In this document: positions 26,908 through 35,830 of the stretch, piece by piece
How positions within the stretch are numbered: position 1 is the stretch's first letter
Layout: the number at the start of each line of letters is the position of its first letter
Assembly: GCF_042610375.1 (NCBI RefSeq)
Contig: NZ_JBGJZL010000001.1
Span: 186,001-250,000, forward strand
Reading direction: 5' to 3'
Length of the DNA: 64,000 nucleotides
Source: CTSoil-075 sp042610375
GTDB lineage: Bacteria; Bacillota; Negativicutes; DSM-13327
Program-made: the position numbers and the translations under genes
The notes under the pieces: generated by a model
What the model was told of the DNA's origin: nothing
Seen by the model: only the letters and a program-made list of their open reading frames with translations
Databases searched by the model: none

Positions 26908-28296
26908 TCAGATTTTTAACAAGGATAGTAGATTTCTTAATTGTATGTTGAGACAGTTATTCACCTGTACCAAATAATTTAGTGTACTATAATCCGTCCA
27001 AATATACCCATCTGGTAGGCTCTTCAGCTCATCTTTGTCAATCTTCACAATCACATTTCGGTTCTGTTCGTGATAGAAACGACCACCTTCTTCAGAAAGC
27101 ATCACGTCAAGAATAATTCCCTTTCTGCTTTCCAGATGCTGATAAAATAGTTTCTCCACTTCGTTTCCGCTTTCGACCTCATGCGTCGCTTCCAGTTGTA
27201 CACTCGGAGCCAACTCAATATTGTCAAAAGTTCCGATTTCAGGTTTAGCAGAGACAAGATACTTTGTAACACCCTCCACCTCGCTGGTAATCAGTCCAAA
27301 TATCGCTTCGCCGATCGCTTTGAACAGAGGCTGTGTCCATTGCCGAACTTCACGTCCTTCAATGGCAATATCATAGTATCTCACCATAAAGTTGGCTGGT
27401 TTTCGACACGTGATCCCGTACTCGTCCACCTTCCAGTCTACGAGTTGGTCCAACGGAATTGTAGCAACAGTGATATCCTGAAACATCTTGTAGTTATTTA
27501 TATACTGATAAATCTGTGGCAGTGTATCTGCAGGGTTTGTCCTGAAGATGGAGCGGAAAAACGCTTTATCCGTGAACATCGTTTCTATATAAGCTAATTC
27601 AGTTTCAGTAAAATGTGTTGTAAGCAGAGGTATACCAGATAATACAGTCCTTGTGTCCATATTCACAAGATTGTCGATCTCCATCATATGTTTGAGTTGT
27701 CCCAGCGTCATCCAGCGGAAGTTGGGATGTATTGGAATATCCTCATCTACTTCCATGATCATATTGCGATTCCGCTTTTTATAGAAACGAGATGCCTGCT
27801 CGGATTGAATCTGGTCATAGATAACGTTATACTTCGAAGAACTTTCAAAATACTCAAAGTATAGTGGTAGGGTTCCACCATGCGCTCTAGTGAAATTACT
27901 CTTTGTTGCCTGAATCGTTGGTGAGATCTGAACACAATTGACATTGCCTGGTTCAATCTTTGCCTGCATAAGAAAGTTCAGAACCCCATTTATTTCTTTA
28001 CAAATAATTCCAAGATATCCAATTTCAGGTTGGATAATTACCGGTTGTTCTCCCATAAACTCATCGTTCCTGAACAGACGCACACCCTTAATAGAAAAAA
28101 AACTGCGTTTACGGTTGAGCACTTCCCCATTGTAATCGTCATAGAACCAGAAGGAACTGACATTAATACTACATTCTTTGATATTCACATATGTTGTTTC
28201 ATTCAGAGTATTAATCCAGTTGAGAAGATCAGCGGTAGAGTTCATATTCCCCTCTGTATTAGACCAGGATTCTAAAATTTTAGCACATATATTCAT
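26908..28296 (-). CDS. NDP-hexose 2,3-dehydratase (EvaA/TylX3-like)
   Basis: A 462-residue protein made of two related halves, as in the family. The first half has FLMQAKIEPGNVNCVQISPT followed by QATKSNFTRAHGG; the second repeats it as YLVSAKPEIGTFDNIELAPS with LEATHE. Enzymes of this type remove water from C2-C3 of dTDP-4-keto-6-deoxyglucose, giving the dTDP-3,4-diketo-2,6-dideoxy sugar. They are known mainly from actinomycete antibiotic pathways. ATG 28296 follows AAAGGATG. It heads the run to the Gfo/Idh/MocA gene, the FdtA-like gene, rmlA and rmlB, a coherent 2,6-dideoxysugar set. A decayed copy of its N-terminus lies at 30883-31085. Confidence 0.87.
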   Translation of the reverse strand: MNICAKILESWSNTEGNMNSTADLLNWINTLNETTYVNIKECSINVSSFWFYDDYNGEVLNRKRSFFSIKGVRLFRNDEFMGEQPVIIQPEIGYLGIICKEINGVLNFLMQAKIEPGNVNCVQISPTIQATKSNFTRAHGGTLPLYFEYFESSSKYNVIYDQIQSEQASRFYKKRNRNMIMEVDEDIPIHPNFRWMTLGQLKHMMEIDNLVNMDTRTVLSGIPLLTTHFTETELAYIETMFTDKAFFRSIFRTNPADTLPQIYQYINNYKMFQDITVATIPLDQLVDWKVDEYGITCRKPANFMVRYYDIAIEGREVRQWTQPLFKAIGEAIFGLITSEVEGVTKYLVSAKPEIGTFDNIELAPSVQLEATHEVESGNEVEKLFYQHLESRKGIILDVMLSEEGGRFYHEQNRNVIVKIDKDELKSLPDGYIWTDYSTLNYLVQVNNCLNIQLRNLLSLLKI

Positions 28297-28327
28297 CTAT
28301 TGTTCATCCTTTATCTTTAACAAATTT

Positions 28328-29389
28328 TTAATTATAGAGTTTACTATGTGCTTCAATAAATGTCTTCGGATCCAGACATTTTTGGTATGCTCTATATGTT
28401 TCATCTGGAATAAAAGACTTGTTCAAAGCATCACAAATCGTCTTAGCTAAGGAATCTACATCCTCAGTTTTGAAAATATATCCTAAATGATAATTCTTAA
28501 TTGTCTGCCCAATACTTCCATGTTCTGGGCCAATGACAATCTTTCCACGTGCTACACCTTCTATCAAAGGACCGCTTGCTCCATCAAACCCCCGGCGATA
28601 GGGCAATACTATAAAATCTGCTGCTAAAATACATCGTTCAAACTCTTCGTCTGACAAAAATTTAAGAATCATCGTTGTCTGGCTAATATATGACCCCAAA
28701 TTAGTTTCGATATATTTTCTATCAAAATCATTTTCTTGACCTGCAATCAGCAGATGAAATGGTATTGTTATCTGTTTAAGAGCATCAAGCAGAATATCCA
28801 AACCTTTGTCTTTTCTTGTTCCACCTAATGCAAGCAATACTTTACGACCGTCTGCGGTAAAGCGAAGTGTAGATTGTGCTTCTGCTTGACTTTCCTTAAT
28901 CTGTAAACCCATATGGGGGTATTTAATATGTTCAATATTCTTTATTCCTATTTGTTGCATATCGTAATACAAAGAATCTGTGTGCACAACTCCATTTGAT
29001 ATTAACTTAAAAATTCTTTTTAGGCTAATATCTCGAAAATAACTTCTTCTTATATGGTGAAAAGTCATAATGATTTTGTACTTTTTCAACCAAGAAAGAC
29101 CGATACCAAAGTATCGATAAAAAAAATCCCCATATATAAAATGAACCACATCAGGATTCTCTTCTTCAATAATTCTCTTTATTTTATTCATCCAATATAT
29201 ATATCGAATAAAATAAAAGCCTGTTATTGAATCTCCTTTATTTTCGAATGGTATTACATACGTTTTAACTCCCGATAGCGTTGACGGCAATATCGCTAAC
29301 ATTTCGTGATTTAAATTTTGAAGAGTTAGTATTTCCAAGTAAGATTTGTGATGACCTCGTAAAATAGTATCAATATATATAATTTTCAT
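28328..29389 (-). CDS. Glycosyltransferase family 4 protein
   Basis: A 353-residue GT-B enzyme with the GT4 C-terminal pattern: LLALGGTRKDKGLDILLDAL (nucleotide-sugar side), then a FIVLPYRRGFDGASGPLIEG segment with the family's acidic/small-residue loop. It starts with the last bases of the wzy gene (ATGA overlap), so the two are translationally coupled. It should add one sugar to the lipid-linked repeat unit on the cytoplasmic face. The sugar cannot be read from the sequence. Confidence 0.83.
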   Translation of the reverse strand: MKIIYIDTILRGHHKSYLEILTLQNLNHEMLAILPSTLSGVKTYVIPFENKGDSITGFYFIRYIYWMNKIKRIIEEENPDVVHFIYGDFFYRYFGIGLSWLKKYKIIMTFHHIRRSYFRDISLKRIFKLISNGVVHTDSLYYDMQQIGIKNIEHIKYPHMGLQIKESQAEAQSTLRFTADGRKVLLALGGTRKDKGLDILLDALKQITIPFHLLIAGQENDFDRKYIETNLGSYISQTTMILKFLSDEEFERCILAADFIVLPYRRGFDGASGPLIEGVARGKIVIGPEHGSIGQTIKNYHLGYIFKTEDVDSLAKTICDALNKSFIPDETYRAYQKCLDPKTFIEAHSKLYN

Positions 29390-30642
29390 AACCCGTCACT
29401 CCTGCACAACCAATTCCTTTTTTTAGCTCTAATACAGAGATAATATATCAACACAATATACATATACCTTGCAATGCCATATGGTGTACCAGAATAGAAA
29501 TTATTCATGTAACCTAATATTGCAAAATATAGAGCAAACTTGTCAGCCTCATTTAAAGAGAAATGTTTACACCTTAATAAATTGATGATTCCAGACGTCT
29601 GGAGAAAGAAATACATAATAGCGCTAATAATACCCATATCATAGATCGCCTGCAAAAACGGAAAATCTATCCATTTTGTATTATATCCTATTCCAAACAG
29701 CCACTCAATAAGCGTAAATTTTTCTATCTCTTCAAGCATATCATTTCTGCTACTAACTCTTTCCATACCTGACATATCATCATAACCTAAGCCCAAAAAA
29801 GTTACTACTGCATTATTTATAGAGTTAAAGAACCGGTCAAATTCACTATTAACAAATTCGTTATTCAGATACAATATAAAACATATCAAAATAGCTAATA
29901 TACTCATACCCCATGCTTTAGGTTTGACTCTAATTCGGGTTATTCCACCATTGCTCTTTATAGCAAGTACTAAATGTATACAAGCAATGACAATGACTGC
30001 AATCATCATGCCACGCCTTGATGTACTAATAATGTTGAAGGAAACAGGAATCATAAAGATGTATTTAAATATTACATATATTTTCTTTTTTATTTTATCC
30101 ATCAATGTCGCAATGACATATGCATATGCACCAAGCGCCAATGTAGCCCTATCAGCAATCATTTCTCCACTCTCATTTAAATAGTTCGTAAAATATATCA
30201 TGTCTGAAGAATTTTGCATAAAATATATAAATAAAACTGTGTTGAGTACGCCTAATACAATTGTAAATCTACTTGCCAAAAAATTTCCATCTATCTCTTT
30301 ATTGTTACTGCTGAAGGCAATGATTAATGCAATAACGAATAACGTATATATAATTCCGTTGTTTGATTGAAACACTTCAATATCAGCCAATAGAGCAATG
30401 ATAACAATATAGATTTGATATATAAATAGCAAGCCAAAGTAAATATCAAATGTAGGCAACTTCAGTCTAAAAATGTACTTCCAATCAATTATCAACATAA
30501 TTGCAACAAACAATATAATCTTGGTCAGTTCAAAGTCTATATTCAAAACCAATTTTGAAATTTGTGATATTTGGGCTGCAACGTAGAGTAATATCAATCC
30601 CCATTCCAGCGTATGTTTTTGCTTGTTGTAAATAACTTTCAT
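29386..30642 (-). CDS. wzy: O-antigen/capsule polymerase (Wzy-like)
   Basis: A 418-residue polytopic membrane protein with about 11-12 hydrophobic helices and a long extracytoplasmic loop in the last third (around NEFVNSEFDRFFNSINN to WLFGIGYNTKW). The topology, length and short motif RRGMM fit the poorly conserved Wzy family. It should polymerise repeat units in the periplasm. Its position between glycosyltransferase genes and in a locus with Wzx, Wza and Wzz supports the call. The start ATG 30642 has a weak ribosome site. Confidence 0.82.
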   Translation of the reverse strand: MKVIYNKQKHTLEWGLILLYVAAQISQISKLVLNIDFELTKIILFVAIMLIIDWKYIFRLKLPTFDIYFGLLFIYQIYIVIIALLADIEVFQSNNGIIYTLFVIALIIAFSSNNKEIDGNFLASRFTIVLGVLNTVLFIYFMQNSSDMIYFTNYLNESGEMIADRATLALGAYAYVIATLMDKIKKKIYVIFKYIFMIPVSFNIISTSRRGMMIAVIVIACIHLVLAIKSNGGITRIRVKPKAWGMSILAILICFILYLNNEFVNSEFDRFFNSINNAVVTFLGLGYDDMSGMERVSSRNDMLEEIEKFTLIEWLFGIGYNTKWIDFPFLQAIYDMGIISAIMYFFLQTSGIINLLRCKHFSLNEADKFALYFAILGYMNNFYSGTPYGIARYMYIVLIYYLCIRAKKRNWLCRSDGL

Positions 30643-31087
30643 ATCAAGTTTAATTCCTTTCGCTATGTGCCATGGTACACTTATAATTGGGGAAGCAAAT
30701 GCAACTACAGAGCATAGGGATAAGCGGAAATAACCGCTGTACAGGGATTATATAAATGATCACAAAAAATAGTAGATAGAACTCAAAAACCATAAATATC
30801 CTACATCAGTAGTTAATATATAGCTTTTTAAAATTCCAACTATACCTCCATCAAAATATAATATCTTAAATACCGCTAGGCCTCATAACATGCGCATAAC
30901 TTTAATTAATAAGAAACTACGCTTACGGTTTAGAACTTCACCACTAAATTATCATAAAACGCGACAGTGCTAGTTTAATATTCACATAGATTTTTTCTGG
31001 GTCTTTTAATCCATTTCAGAAGATCGGATGTATTATTAACATTGCCTTCAGTATTAAACCCAGAATCAAAATTTTTAACCAACATAT
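30643..31087. other. Intergenic scar between wzy and the next glycosyltransferase gene
   Basis: No intact gene is present. The right half (30883-31085) is the decayed start of a 2,3-dehydratase gene, listed separately. The left half (30643-30882) is AT-rich and unrecognised. A promoter for wzy may lie there, but I cannot point to a convincing pair of boxes. Confidence 0.6.
30883..31085 (-). pseudogene. N-terminal remnant of a second NDP-hexose 2,3-dehydratase
   Basis: From ATG 31085 the frame reads MLVKNFDSGFNTEGNVNNTS then DLLKWI, matching the intact gene (NTEGNMNSTADLLNWI). A frameshift follows, with YVNIK recoverable, then a gap. Further on SGEVLNRKRSF matches NGEVLNRKRSF of the intact protein. 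Several stop codons interrupt it and similarity ends at about 30883. The fragment starts 2 bp after the stop of the glycosyltransferase gene at 31088, so it once followed that gene in an operon. It shows the cassette was duplicated or replaced. Confidence 0.82.
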
Positions 31088-32017
31088 TTATTTCCTAGAA
31101 AAGTTCTTCTTTCTATTTACAATAACTTTTCGAATTACTCGTATTATTACATCAACTATTCTATTTTTAACTGCAAAAGCAAAATTTTGTTTATATATAT
31201 TGTTAATCAGCGCTTTTGCCATACCAGAACAATGTAATACATTTGCTTTCACGAGTTCTCCTGTTTTTAGTTTCAAATACGGTATACCTTCATTATATTT
31301 CAATTTCTTTATCCCAAGAATTCGGCTAAATTCGTATTCATCAAAAACATAATTATTTGATGAACCAATATTATTATCGAACACCGAATATTCCATAACC
31401 TTACAAGTATTAAACACATCATTACGCTGGTTGGCCCACAAGTAGAGAAGTGTCATATCACATACTCCACCTTTTATCCTGTTTTTCTTATGATAATCCC
31501 ACTTAGCCACCAATTGCTGATAATATTGATTTTTTATCCTATAAACTTCAATAACAAAATGGAGAAAATTAAGAAGTGCTTCTCTTTTCCAATATGAGCA
31601 ATGCGCACAGTATGACCATCTAAAGTTGTCTTGATAATCAGTCATTGATAGTGCTGCCCCACATTCATGCCTGTGAAAAAATTCAGTAACATCAACATAT
31701 AGTAACGCGTCACTGTCTAAAAATACAATTTCATCAATCTGATTTCTTAACATATATTCATGCATGATAAAAAATCGCTTAAAACAAATAGTATCAAAAT
31801 CATATGAATAAGTGGACATCTGTTCAAAGTTATCAAGAAAATCACTATACAAATCTGGTATATATTCTTCACAATTAAACCAATTTTCACAAACTGTACT
31901 ATTGCTCGCATCACCAGCCAAAATAACTGAGTTATTAAACCTCGTAGCACATTTAATTACCGTTTTAAGATATATTGGATTGCCTTTATGGAAAACAAAT
32001 ACTGGTATATCTTTCAT
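31088..32017 (-). CDS. Putative GT-A glycosyltransferase
   Basis: About 309 residues from ATG 32017, which has GGAG upstream; an in-frame start at 32059 would overlap the preceding gene by 29 bases and is less likely. The centre reads EIVFLDSDALLY, a DxD metal site at the end of a hydrophobic strand, as in GT8-like and related nucleotide-sugar transferases. Asp/Cys-rich segments (SMTDYQ, YCAHCSYW) follow, and the C-terminus is very basic. It probably adds a sugar to the repeat unit. The precise family is not settled. Confidence 0.65.
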   Translation of the reverse strand: MKDIPVFVFHKGNPIYLKTVIKCATRFNNSVILAGDASNSTVCENWFNCEEYIPDLYSDFLDNFEQMSTYSYDFDTICFKRFFIMHEYMLRNQIDEIVFLDSDALLYVDVTEFFHRHECGAALSMTDYQDNFRWSYCAHCSYWKREALLNFLHFVIEVYRIKNQYYQQLVAKWDYHKKNRIKGGVCDMTLLYLWANQRNDVFNTCKVMEYSVFDNNIGSSNNYVFDEYEFSRILGIKKLKYNEGIPYLKLKTGELVKANVLHCSGMAKALINNIYKQNFAFAVKNRIVDVIIRVIRKVIVNRKKNFSRK

Positions 32018-32030
32018 TTTTTTACTCCAT

Positions 32031-33191
32031 CTAAGAAATACTTCTTCGTGCGATCTCATAATATGAAAAAGCCTTCATTCCTTGGGCACTAGCAATTTTT
32101 TTCATGTTGATATACTTGCTTTCATCTTCAATAACTGCAGTAAGAATTTTATATATTTCATCAACAGAATCTTCATATAGAAATTTAACATTCCCGTTTA
32201 AATCTACATGCGTTGTTCCATTCCAATGTTTAACAATCATAGGAATTCCTTGCCCTGTTACTTGTTCCCAGAAAATCGAATGTCGCCCCGGAAATACTAC
32301 TAAATTAGAAGCAGCAAAATAATTATATGATTGATTCGCCTGCACCCATCCGATATACTGGATTTTATCCCCATCACAAAAAGTTAACATTTTCTCTTTT
32401 AAAACGTCTTCCACTGAACCAAAGACAATAAGTTTAACTTTAGTATTTGCTATTTTTTCAACAGCTTCCATCAGTAACAATGTTTGAGTTTTCCAAGAAT
32501 CAATTTTTCCGCCTGTCATAATTAAAAAATCATCAGTAGCAATATTAAATTTCTCTCTAATATTTTTTATATTTATACTACTATTCGCTTTTATCACCAA
32601 TTCATCATCAGCGCCCATTAGCAACAATTCACATTTGTTTTTGGGGAGATTATACATATCAATAAGGAAATCAACTCGTGCAGGAAGCACACCATAAAAC
32701 TTCGTCACATAAGGCTCAATTTTTTTTATATAATGTTTCCATATAATTTTATGAAGAATATTCTTAGAAAGCCAATTCGTTGCACTATTTGAAAAATCAT
32801 TATGACTGTCAGCAAATACTCTAATACCTGGCCTTTGTTTTAAATATTTTACAATAATTTTAATGTCAACAAAAGTTATATTATGAATAAACAAAATATC
32901 TGGCTTTTCTTTTTCAAGAGTCGTATAAAGCCCCCTATAACTCTTAAATTTATGAGAGAAGTCGTCCTTCCCTTTCAAAGGTAGGCGAATCATCTTGACG
33001 CCATCACTATTTCCATATTCTGTTCGAGTATCTTTTTGTAATTTTCCGCTTGTCCCAAAAACCCATTGTGATGTAATCATAGATACTTCGTATCCAAGTT
33101 TCACATGGTATTTTGGTAAAATATTATCTTGATAATTCCACTCATCCGTTACAGGTCCACACAATGCAATATGAACTATTTTGGTTTTCAT
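32031..33191 (-). CDS. Glycosyltransferase family 4 protein
   Basis: About 386 residues, GT-B fold. The C-terminal half reads DDFLIMTGGKIDSWKTQ, then NYFAASNLVVFPGRHSIFWE, the usual acceptor and nucleotide-sugar loops of GT4 enzymes. I place the start at ATG 33191, one base after the preceding gene's stop; a TTG at 33203 in frame would overlap it. It is part of a run of glycosyltransferases building the repeat unit. Donor and linkage cannot be assigned. Confidence 0.8.
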   Translation of the reverse strand: MKTKIVHIALCGPVTDEWNYQDNILPKYHVKLGYEVSMITSQWVFGTSGKLQKDTRTEYGNSDGVKMIRLPLKGKDDFSHKFKSYRGLYTTLEKEKPDILFIHNITFVDIKIIVKYLKQRPGIRVFADSHNDFSNSATNWLSKNILHKIIWKHYIKKIEPYVTKFYGVLPARVDFLIDMYNLPKNKCELLLMGADDELVIKANSSINIKNIREKFNIATDDFLIMTGGKIDSWKTQTLLLMEAVEKIANTKVKLIVFGSVEDVLKEKMLTFCDGDKIQYIGWVQANQSYNYFAASNLVVFPGRHSIFWEQVTGQGIPMIVKHWNGTTHVDLNGNVKFLYEDSVDEIYKILTAVIEDESKYINMKKIASAQGMKAFSYYEIARRSIS

Positions 33192-33192
33192 T

Positions 33193-34410
33193 TTATCTTT
33201 CAACTACCTTATCAATATGTTTTCCTGCTTCATATAGGTGTAGCAGGAAATCTTGTCTTCTAAATCTCTTTAAAGCATACTCTCTACATTTTGTAGAATC
33301 AAGATTATTTTTTCTGCCACATGCAATTATTAGTTTTTTCATCATTGTCAAATCATCATATGCCGCCAAATTTACATTTGGACTCAAACCTAAATAAGAC
33401 ATTCCCGATTTATCAAATGCCACTATCGGGGTTCCGCAACCCATGGCTTCTAAACACGCGTTCGACATCGCCTCACCAGAACTTGTAGTGACATAAACAT
33501 CAGCCAAAGAGTAATACTCGGCCATTTCATTCAAATCGGCAACATATTTGATTGGGATAAAATTAGATGGAAGATCTTCAGTAACATCCTTATCATAGCC
33601 TATATTTATAAAAACTGTATTAACATCAAACATTCTTGAAAGTTCAACAAATTTGCTAATACCTTTTCTTTTGTCCGATGAAAAACCGACTGTTAGCACT
33701 ACTGTACAATTTTCACGTATCATCAATTTTTTTCGAACTAAAGCTGTTTCTCTCGGATAATATAGGTCATCTAAATCAACCCCCATATCAAATGCTATAA
33801 AGGGTATATTTCTGGCTAACGCTGATATCATTGCTTTTTTTTGAATATATTCCACGCCAGTAAACACTAAATTTGTCCACCCCATATATACTTGCTTTTT
33901 TTTATTAAAAATTAATTCACTCCTATCAAAATAAAGAGAGGACGGGTAGTCTCTTACTTTGGGGCAATTAGAACATTTGATTTCAAACTTTCGGCAATCT
34001 TCTGAAAAGCAACATTTCCCTAAGTAAGGATATTCATCAAAAAGCATGTACACTGTTTTTTGATTTTTTAAGTTCAAGTATTCTAATAATTTAAATTCAT
34101 TGATATAATAACCATGCAAATTAAACAGATAAACATAGTCCGGCTCAAACGAATCAATAAAATTAATCAACTTATTAGTTTCATGATTTGAAAAAAAGCC
34201 TTGTAATCCTGTTACTCTAGCTAGACCAGCATGAACTTTCACCGCATTCTTGGAAGTCAATCGTATTATATTTTTATCATCTTGCGCACTCTCTCTACCG
34301 TGGAAGAAATACACATCATGCCCTTGTTGAATTAAGTATTGATAAAAATCGTAAACGATATTACCTGTACTCCCTTTTTTGCACCAAGAATTTATTAATA
34401 TGTACTTCAT
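33193..34410 (-). CDS. Glycosyltransferase family 4 protein (WcaC-like, cysteine cluster)
   Basis: A 405-residue GT4 enzyme. Residues about 125-150 hold a Cys-rich motif (GKCCFSEDCRKF, then CSNCPKVRDYP), typical of the WcaC-like subgroup from colanic-acid and other surface polysaccharide loci. The C-terminal domain has VGFSSDKRKGISKF and VYVTTSSGEAMSNACLEAMG with the conserved glutamates. It is the third of four consecutive GT genes here. Substrate unknown. Confidence 0.83.
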   Translation of the reverse strand: MKYILINSWCKKGSTGNIVYDFYQYLIQQGHDVYFFHGRESAQDDKNIIRLTSKNAVKVHAGLARVTGLQGFFSNHETNKLINFIDSFEPDYVYLFNLHGYYINEFKLLEYLNLKNQKTVYMLFDEYPYLGKCCFSEDCRKFEIKCSNCPKVRDYPSSLYFDRSELIFNKKKQVYMGWTNLVFTGVEYIQKKAMISALARNIPFIAFDMGVDLDDLYYPRETALVRKKLMIRENCTVVLTVGFSSDKRKGISKFVELSRMFDVNTVFINIGYDKDVTEDLPSNFIPIKYVADLNEMAEYYSLADVYVTTSSGEAMSNACLEAMGCGTPIVAFDKSGMSYLGLSPNVNLAAYDDLTMMKKLIIACGRKNNLDSTKCREYALKRFRRQDFLLHLYEAGKHIDKVVER

Positions 34411-34497
34411 CTGTTTCCCCCGCCATTGTTAAGCAATATCTCAATCATGTATTTTGTAATAATTGCTATTCATTGAAATTCATCTTCTAGCTAGTTC

Positions 34498-35802
34498 TTA
34501 ATTTCCCAGTTTCTGTTCATTGACTTCAAAGTGATCACCACAGCTCAGAATTTCCTCTATATACTTTTTAACTGACACATCTTTCGCCAGATTTTTTTCC
34601 AGAAATTCCCGACCTCTTCTACCCATAGTACTTATTTCTTCATCATCTGCATGGTTAATAAACCAACGGATATTTCTATCCACCTGCTCATAGTCACCCG
34701 GCTCACAGACAAGACCGCATTGGGTTTCTTCCATAATTAGGCGGGCTTCTGCCCCATTTTCTAAAACACCAAGCACTGGCTTACCTGTGGCAATTTCTCC
34801 ATACAGTTTCGATGGAACCGACACTCCCTTGATCCCCTTTGCACTTACACACCAGTGAACATCAGCAGCATTAAGACTATAGCTAAGATCAGCTTTATCT
34901 TGATATGGAATAAAAATCACATTCTCCATATGATTTTTGTCTTTATATAGAACTAGCTTGTCACGAATACTTCCGTCGCCTACAAATGCAAACACAACGT
35001 CTCGTTCATCTGCGGTCTTTGTTTCCTGTGGGAATTTCTTGATTACTCGCATCAAATTTTCAAGATCGTAATATAAGCCAAGATTTCCACTATACATGAA
35101 AATGAATTTGTTTTCTAATCCATACTTCTTTCGGAATGCAGTTACATGAAAATCTGTCAATTCCAAGGGATAGATTGCTTTCTCATCTATCCAATTATTC
35201 ACAAATGCGTATTTGGGGATATCTTTCCCCTCAAACCTTCTTTTCAGTGTTTCCACCATATCCCGACCAACAACAATAACCTTGTTGGTGTGTTTACAAC
35301 TGAATTTATCAAACCACAGCATCAAATTCAGAATCATTTGGTTTTTGCTGTAACCTGTGGCTATTATCTGCTCTGGATTAAAATCCTGTATGTTATATAT
35401 ATACTTGGCATGCTTCATCCATTTGCCCCACACACCAAGCAATCCACCAAGGATCGGCGGCTGTGAAATGCTGTAAACATAGTCAACTTCTTTTACCTTT
35501 CTGGTTGCCCACATAGCACGAAAGAAGTAAGTAAGTATATTCTTTACCCTGCTGTTTTTTCTGGTTTTATCAAACTCTGGTACACGAACACGGATTACAT
35601 CTACACCGTTGATGTTTTCAAAGTAATATTTTTCACCTTGATATTGGGGAGCAATTACTCCGCTATAAGATGGCACCACGCAAATAACAGTTATACGAAA
35701 ATTACTCAACATACCTTCCGCCAGTTCCTTGAGAATCTGCCCTGTGGAAGCCACATCTGGATGATAGTAGTGCGCATAAATAAGAAGATGTTTGTTTTTC
35801 AC
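34498..35802 (-). CDS. Glycosyltransferase family 4 protein (WbuB-like)
   Basis: A 434-residue GT4 enzyme with the WbuB-like N-terminus (YAHYYHPDVASTGQILKELA) and the segment YNIQDFNPEQ near residue 140. The C-terminal half has FMYSGNLGLYYDLENLMRVI and VPSKLYGEIATGKPVLG. Start is GTG 35802 with AAGGAG upstream. It lies 28 bp after the WbaP-type gene, so it is a candidate for adding the second sugar of the repeat unit. WbuB is known as a fucosamine transferase, but I would not carry that donor over. Confidence 0.82.
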   Translation of the reverse strand: MKNKHLLIYAHYYHPDVASTGQILKELAEGMLSNFRITVICVVPSYSGVIAPQYQGEKYYFENINGVDVIRVRVPEFDKTRKNSRVKNILTYFFRAMWATRKVKEVDYVYSISQPPILGGLLGVWGKWMKHAKYIYNIQDFNPEQIIATGYSKNQMILNLMLWFDKFSCKHTNKVIVVGRDMVETLKRRFEGKDIPKYAFVNNWIDEKAIYPLELTDFHVTAFRKKYGLENKFIFMYSGNLGLYYDLENLMRVIKKFPQETKTADERDVVFAFVGDGSIRDKLVLYKDKNHMENVIFIPYQDKADLSYSLNAADVHWCVSAKGIKGVSVPSKLYGEIATGKPVLGVLENGAEARLIMEETQCGLVCEPGDYEQVDRNIRWFINHADDEEISTMGRRGREFLEKNLAKDVSVKKYIEEILSCGDHFEVNEQKLGN

Positions 35803-35830
35803 CCTGCAGTTTCTCCTTCACAAATTCAAA

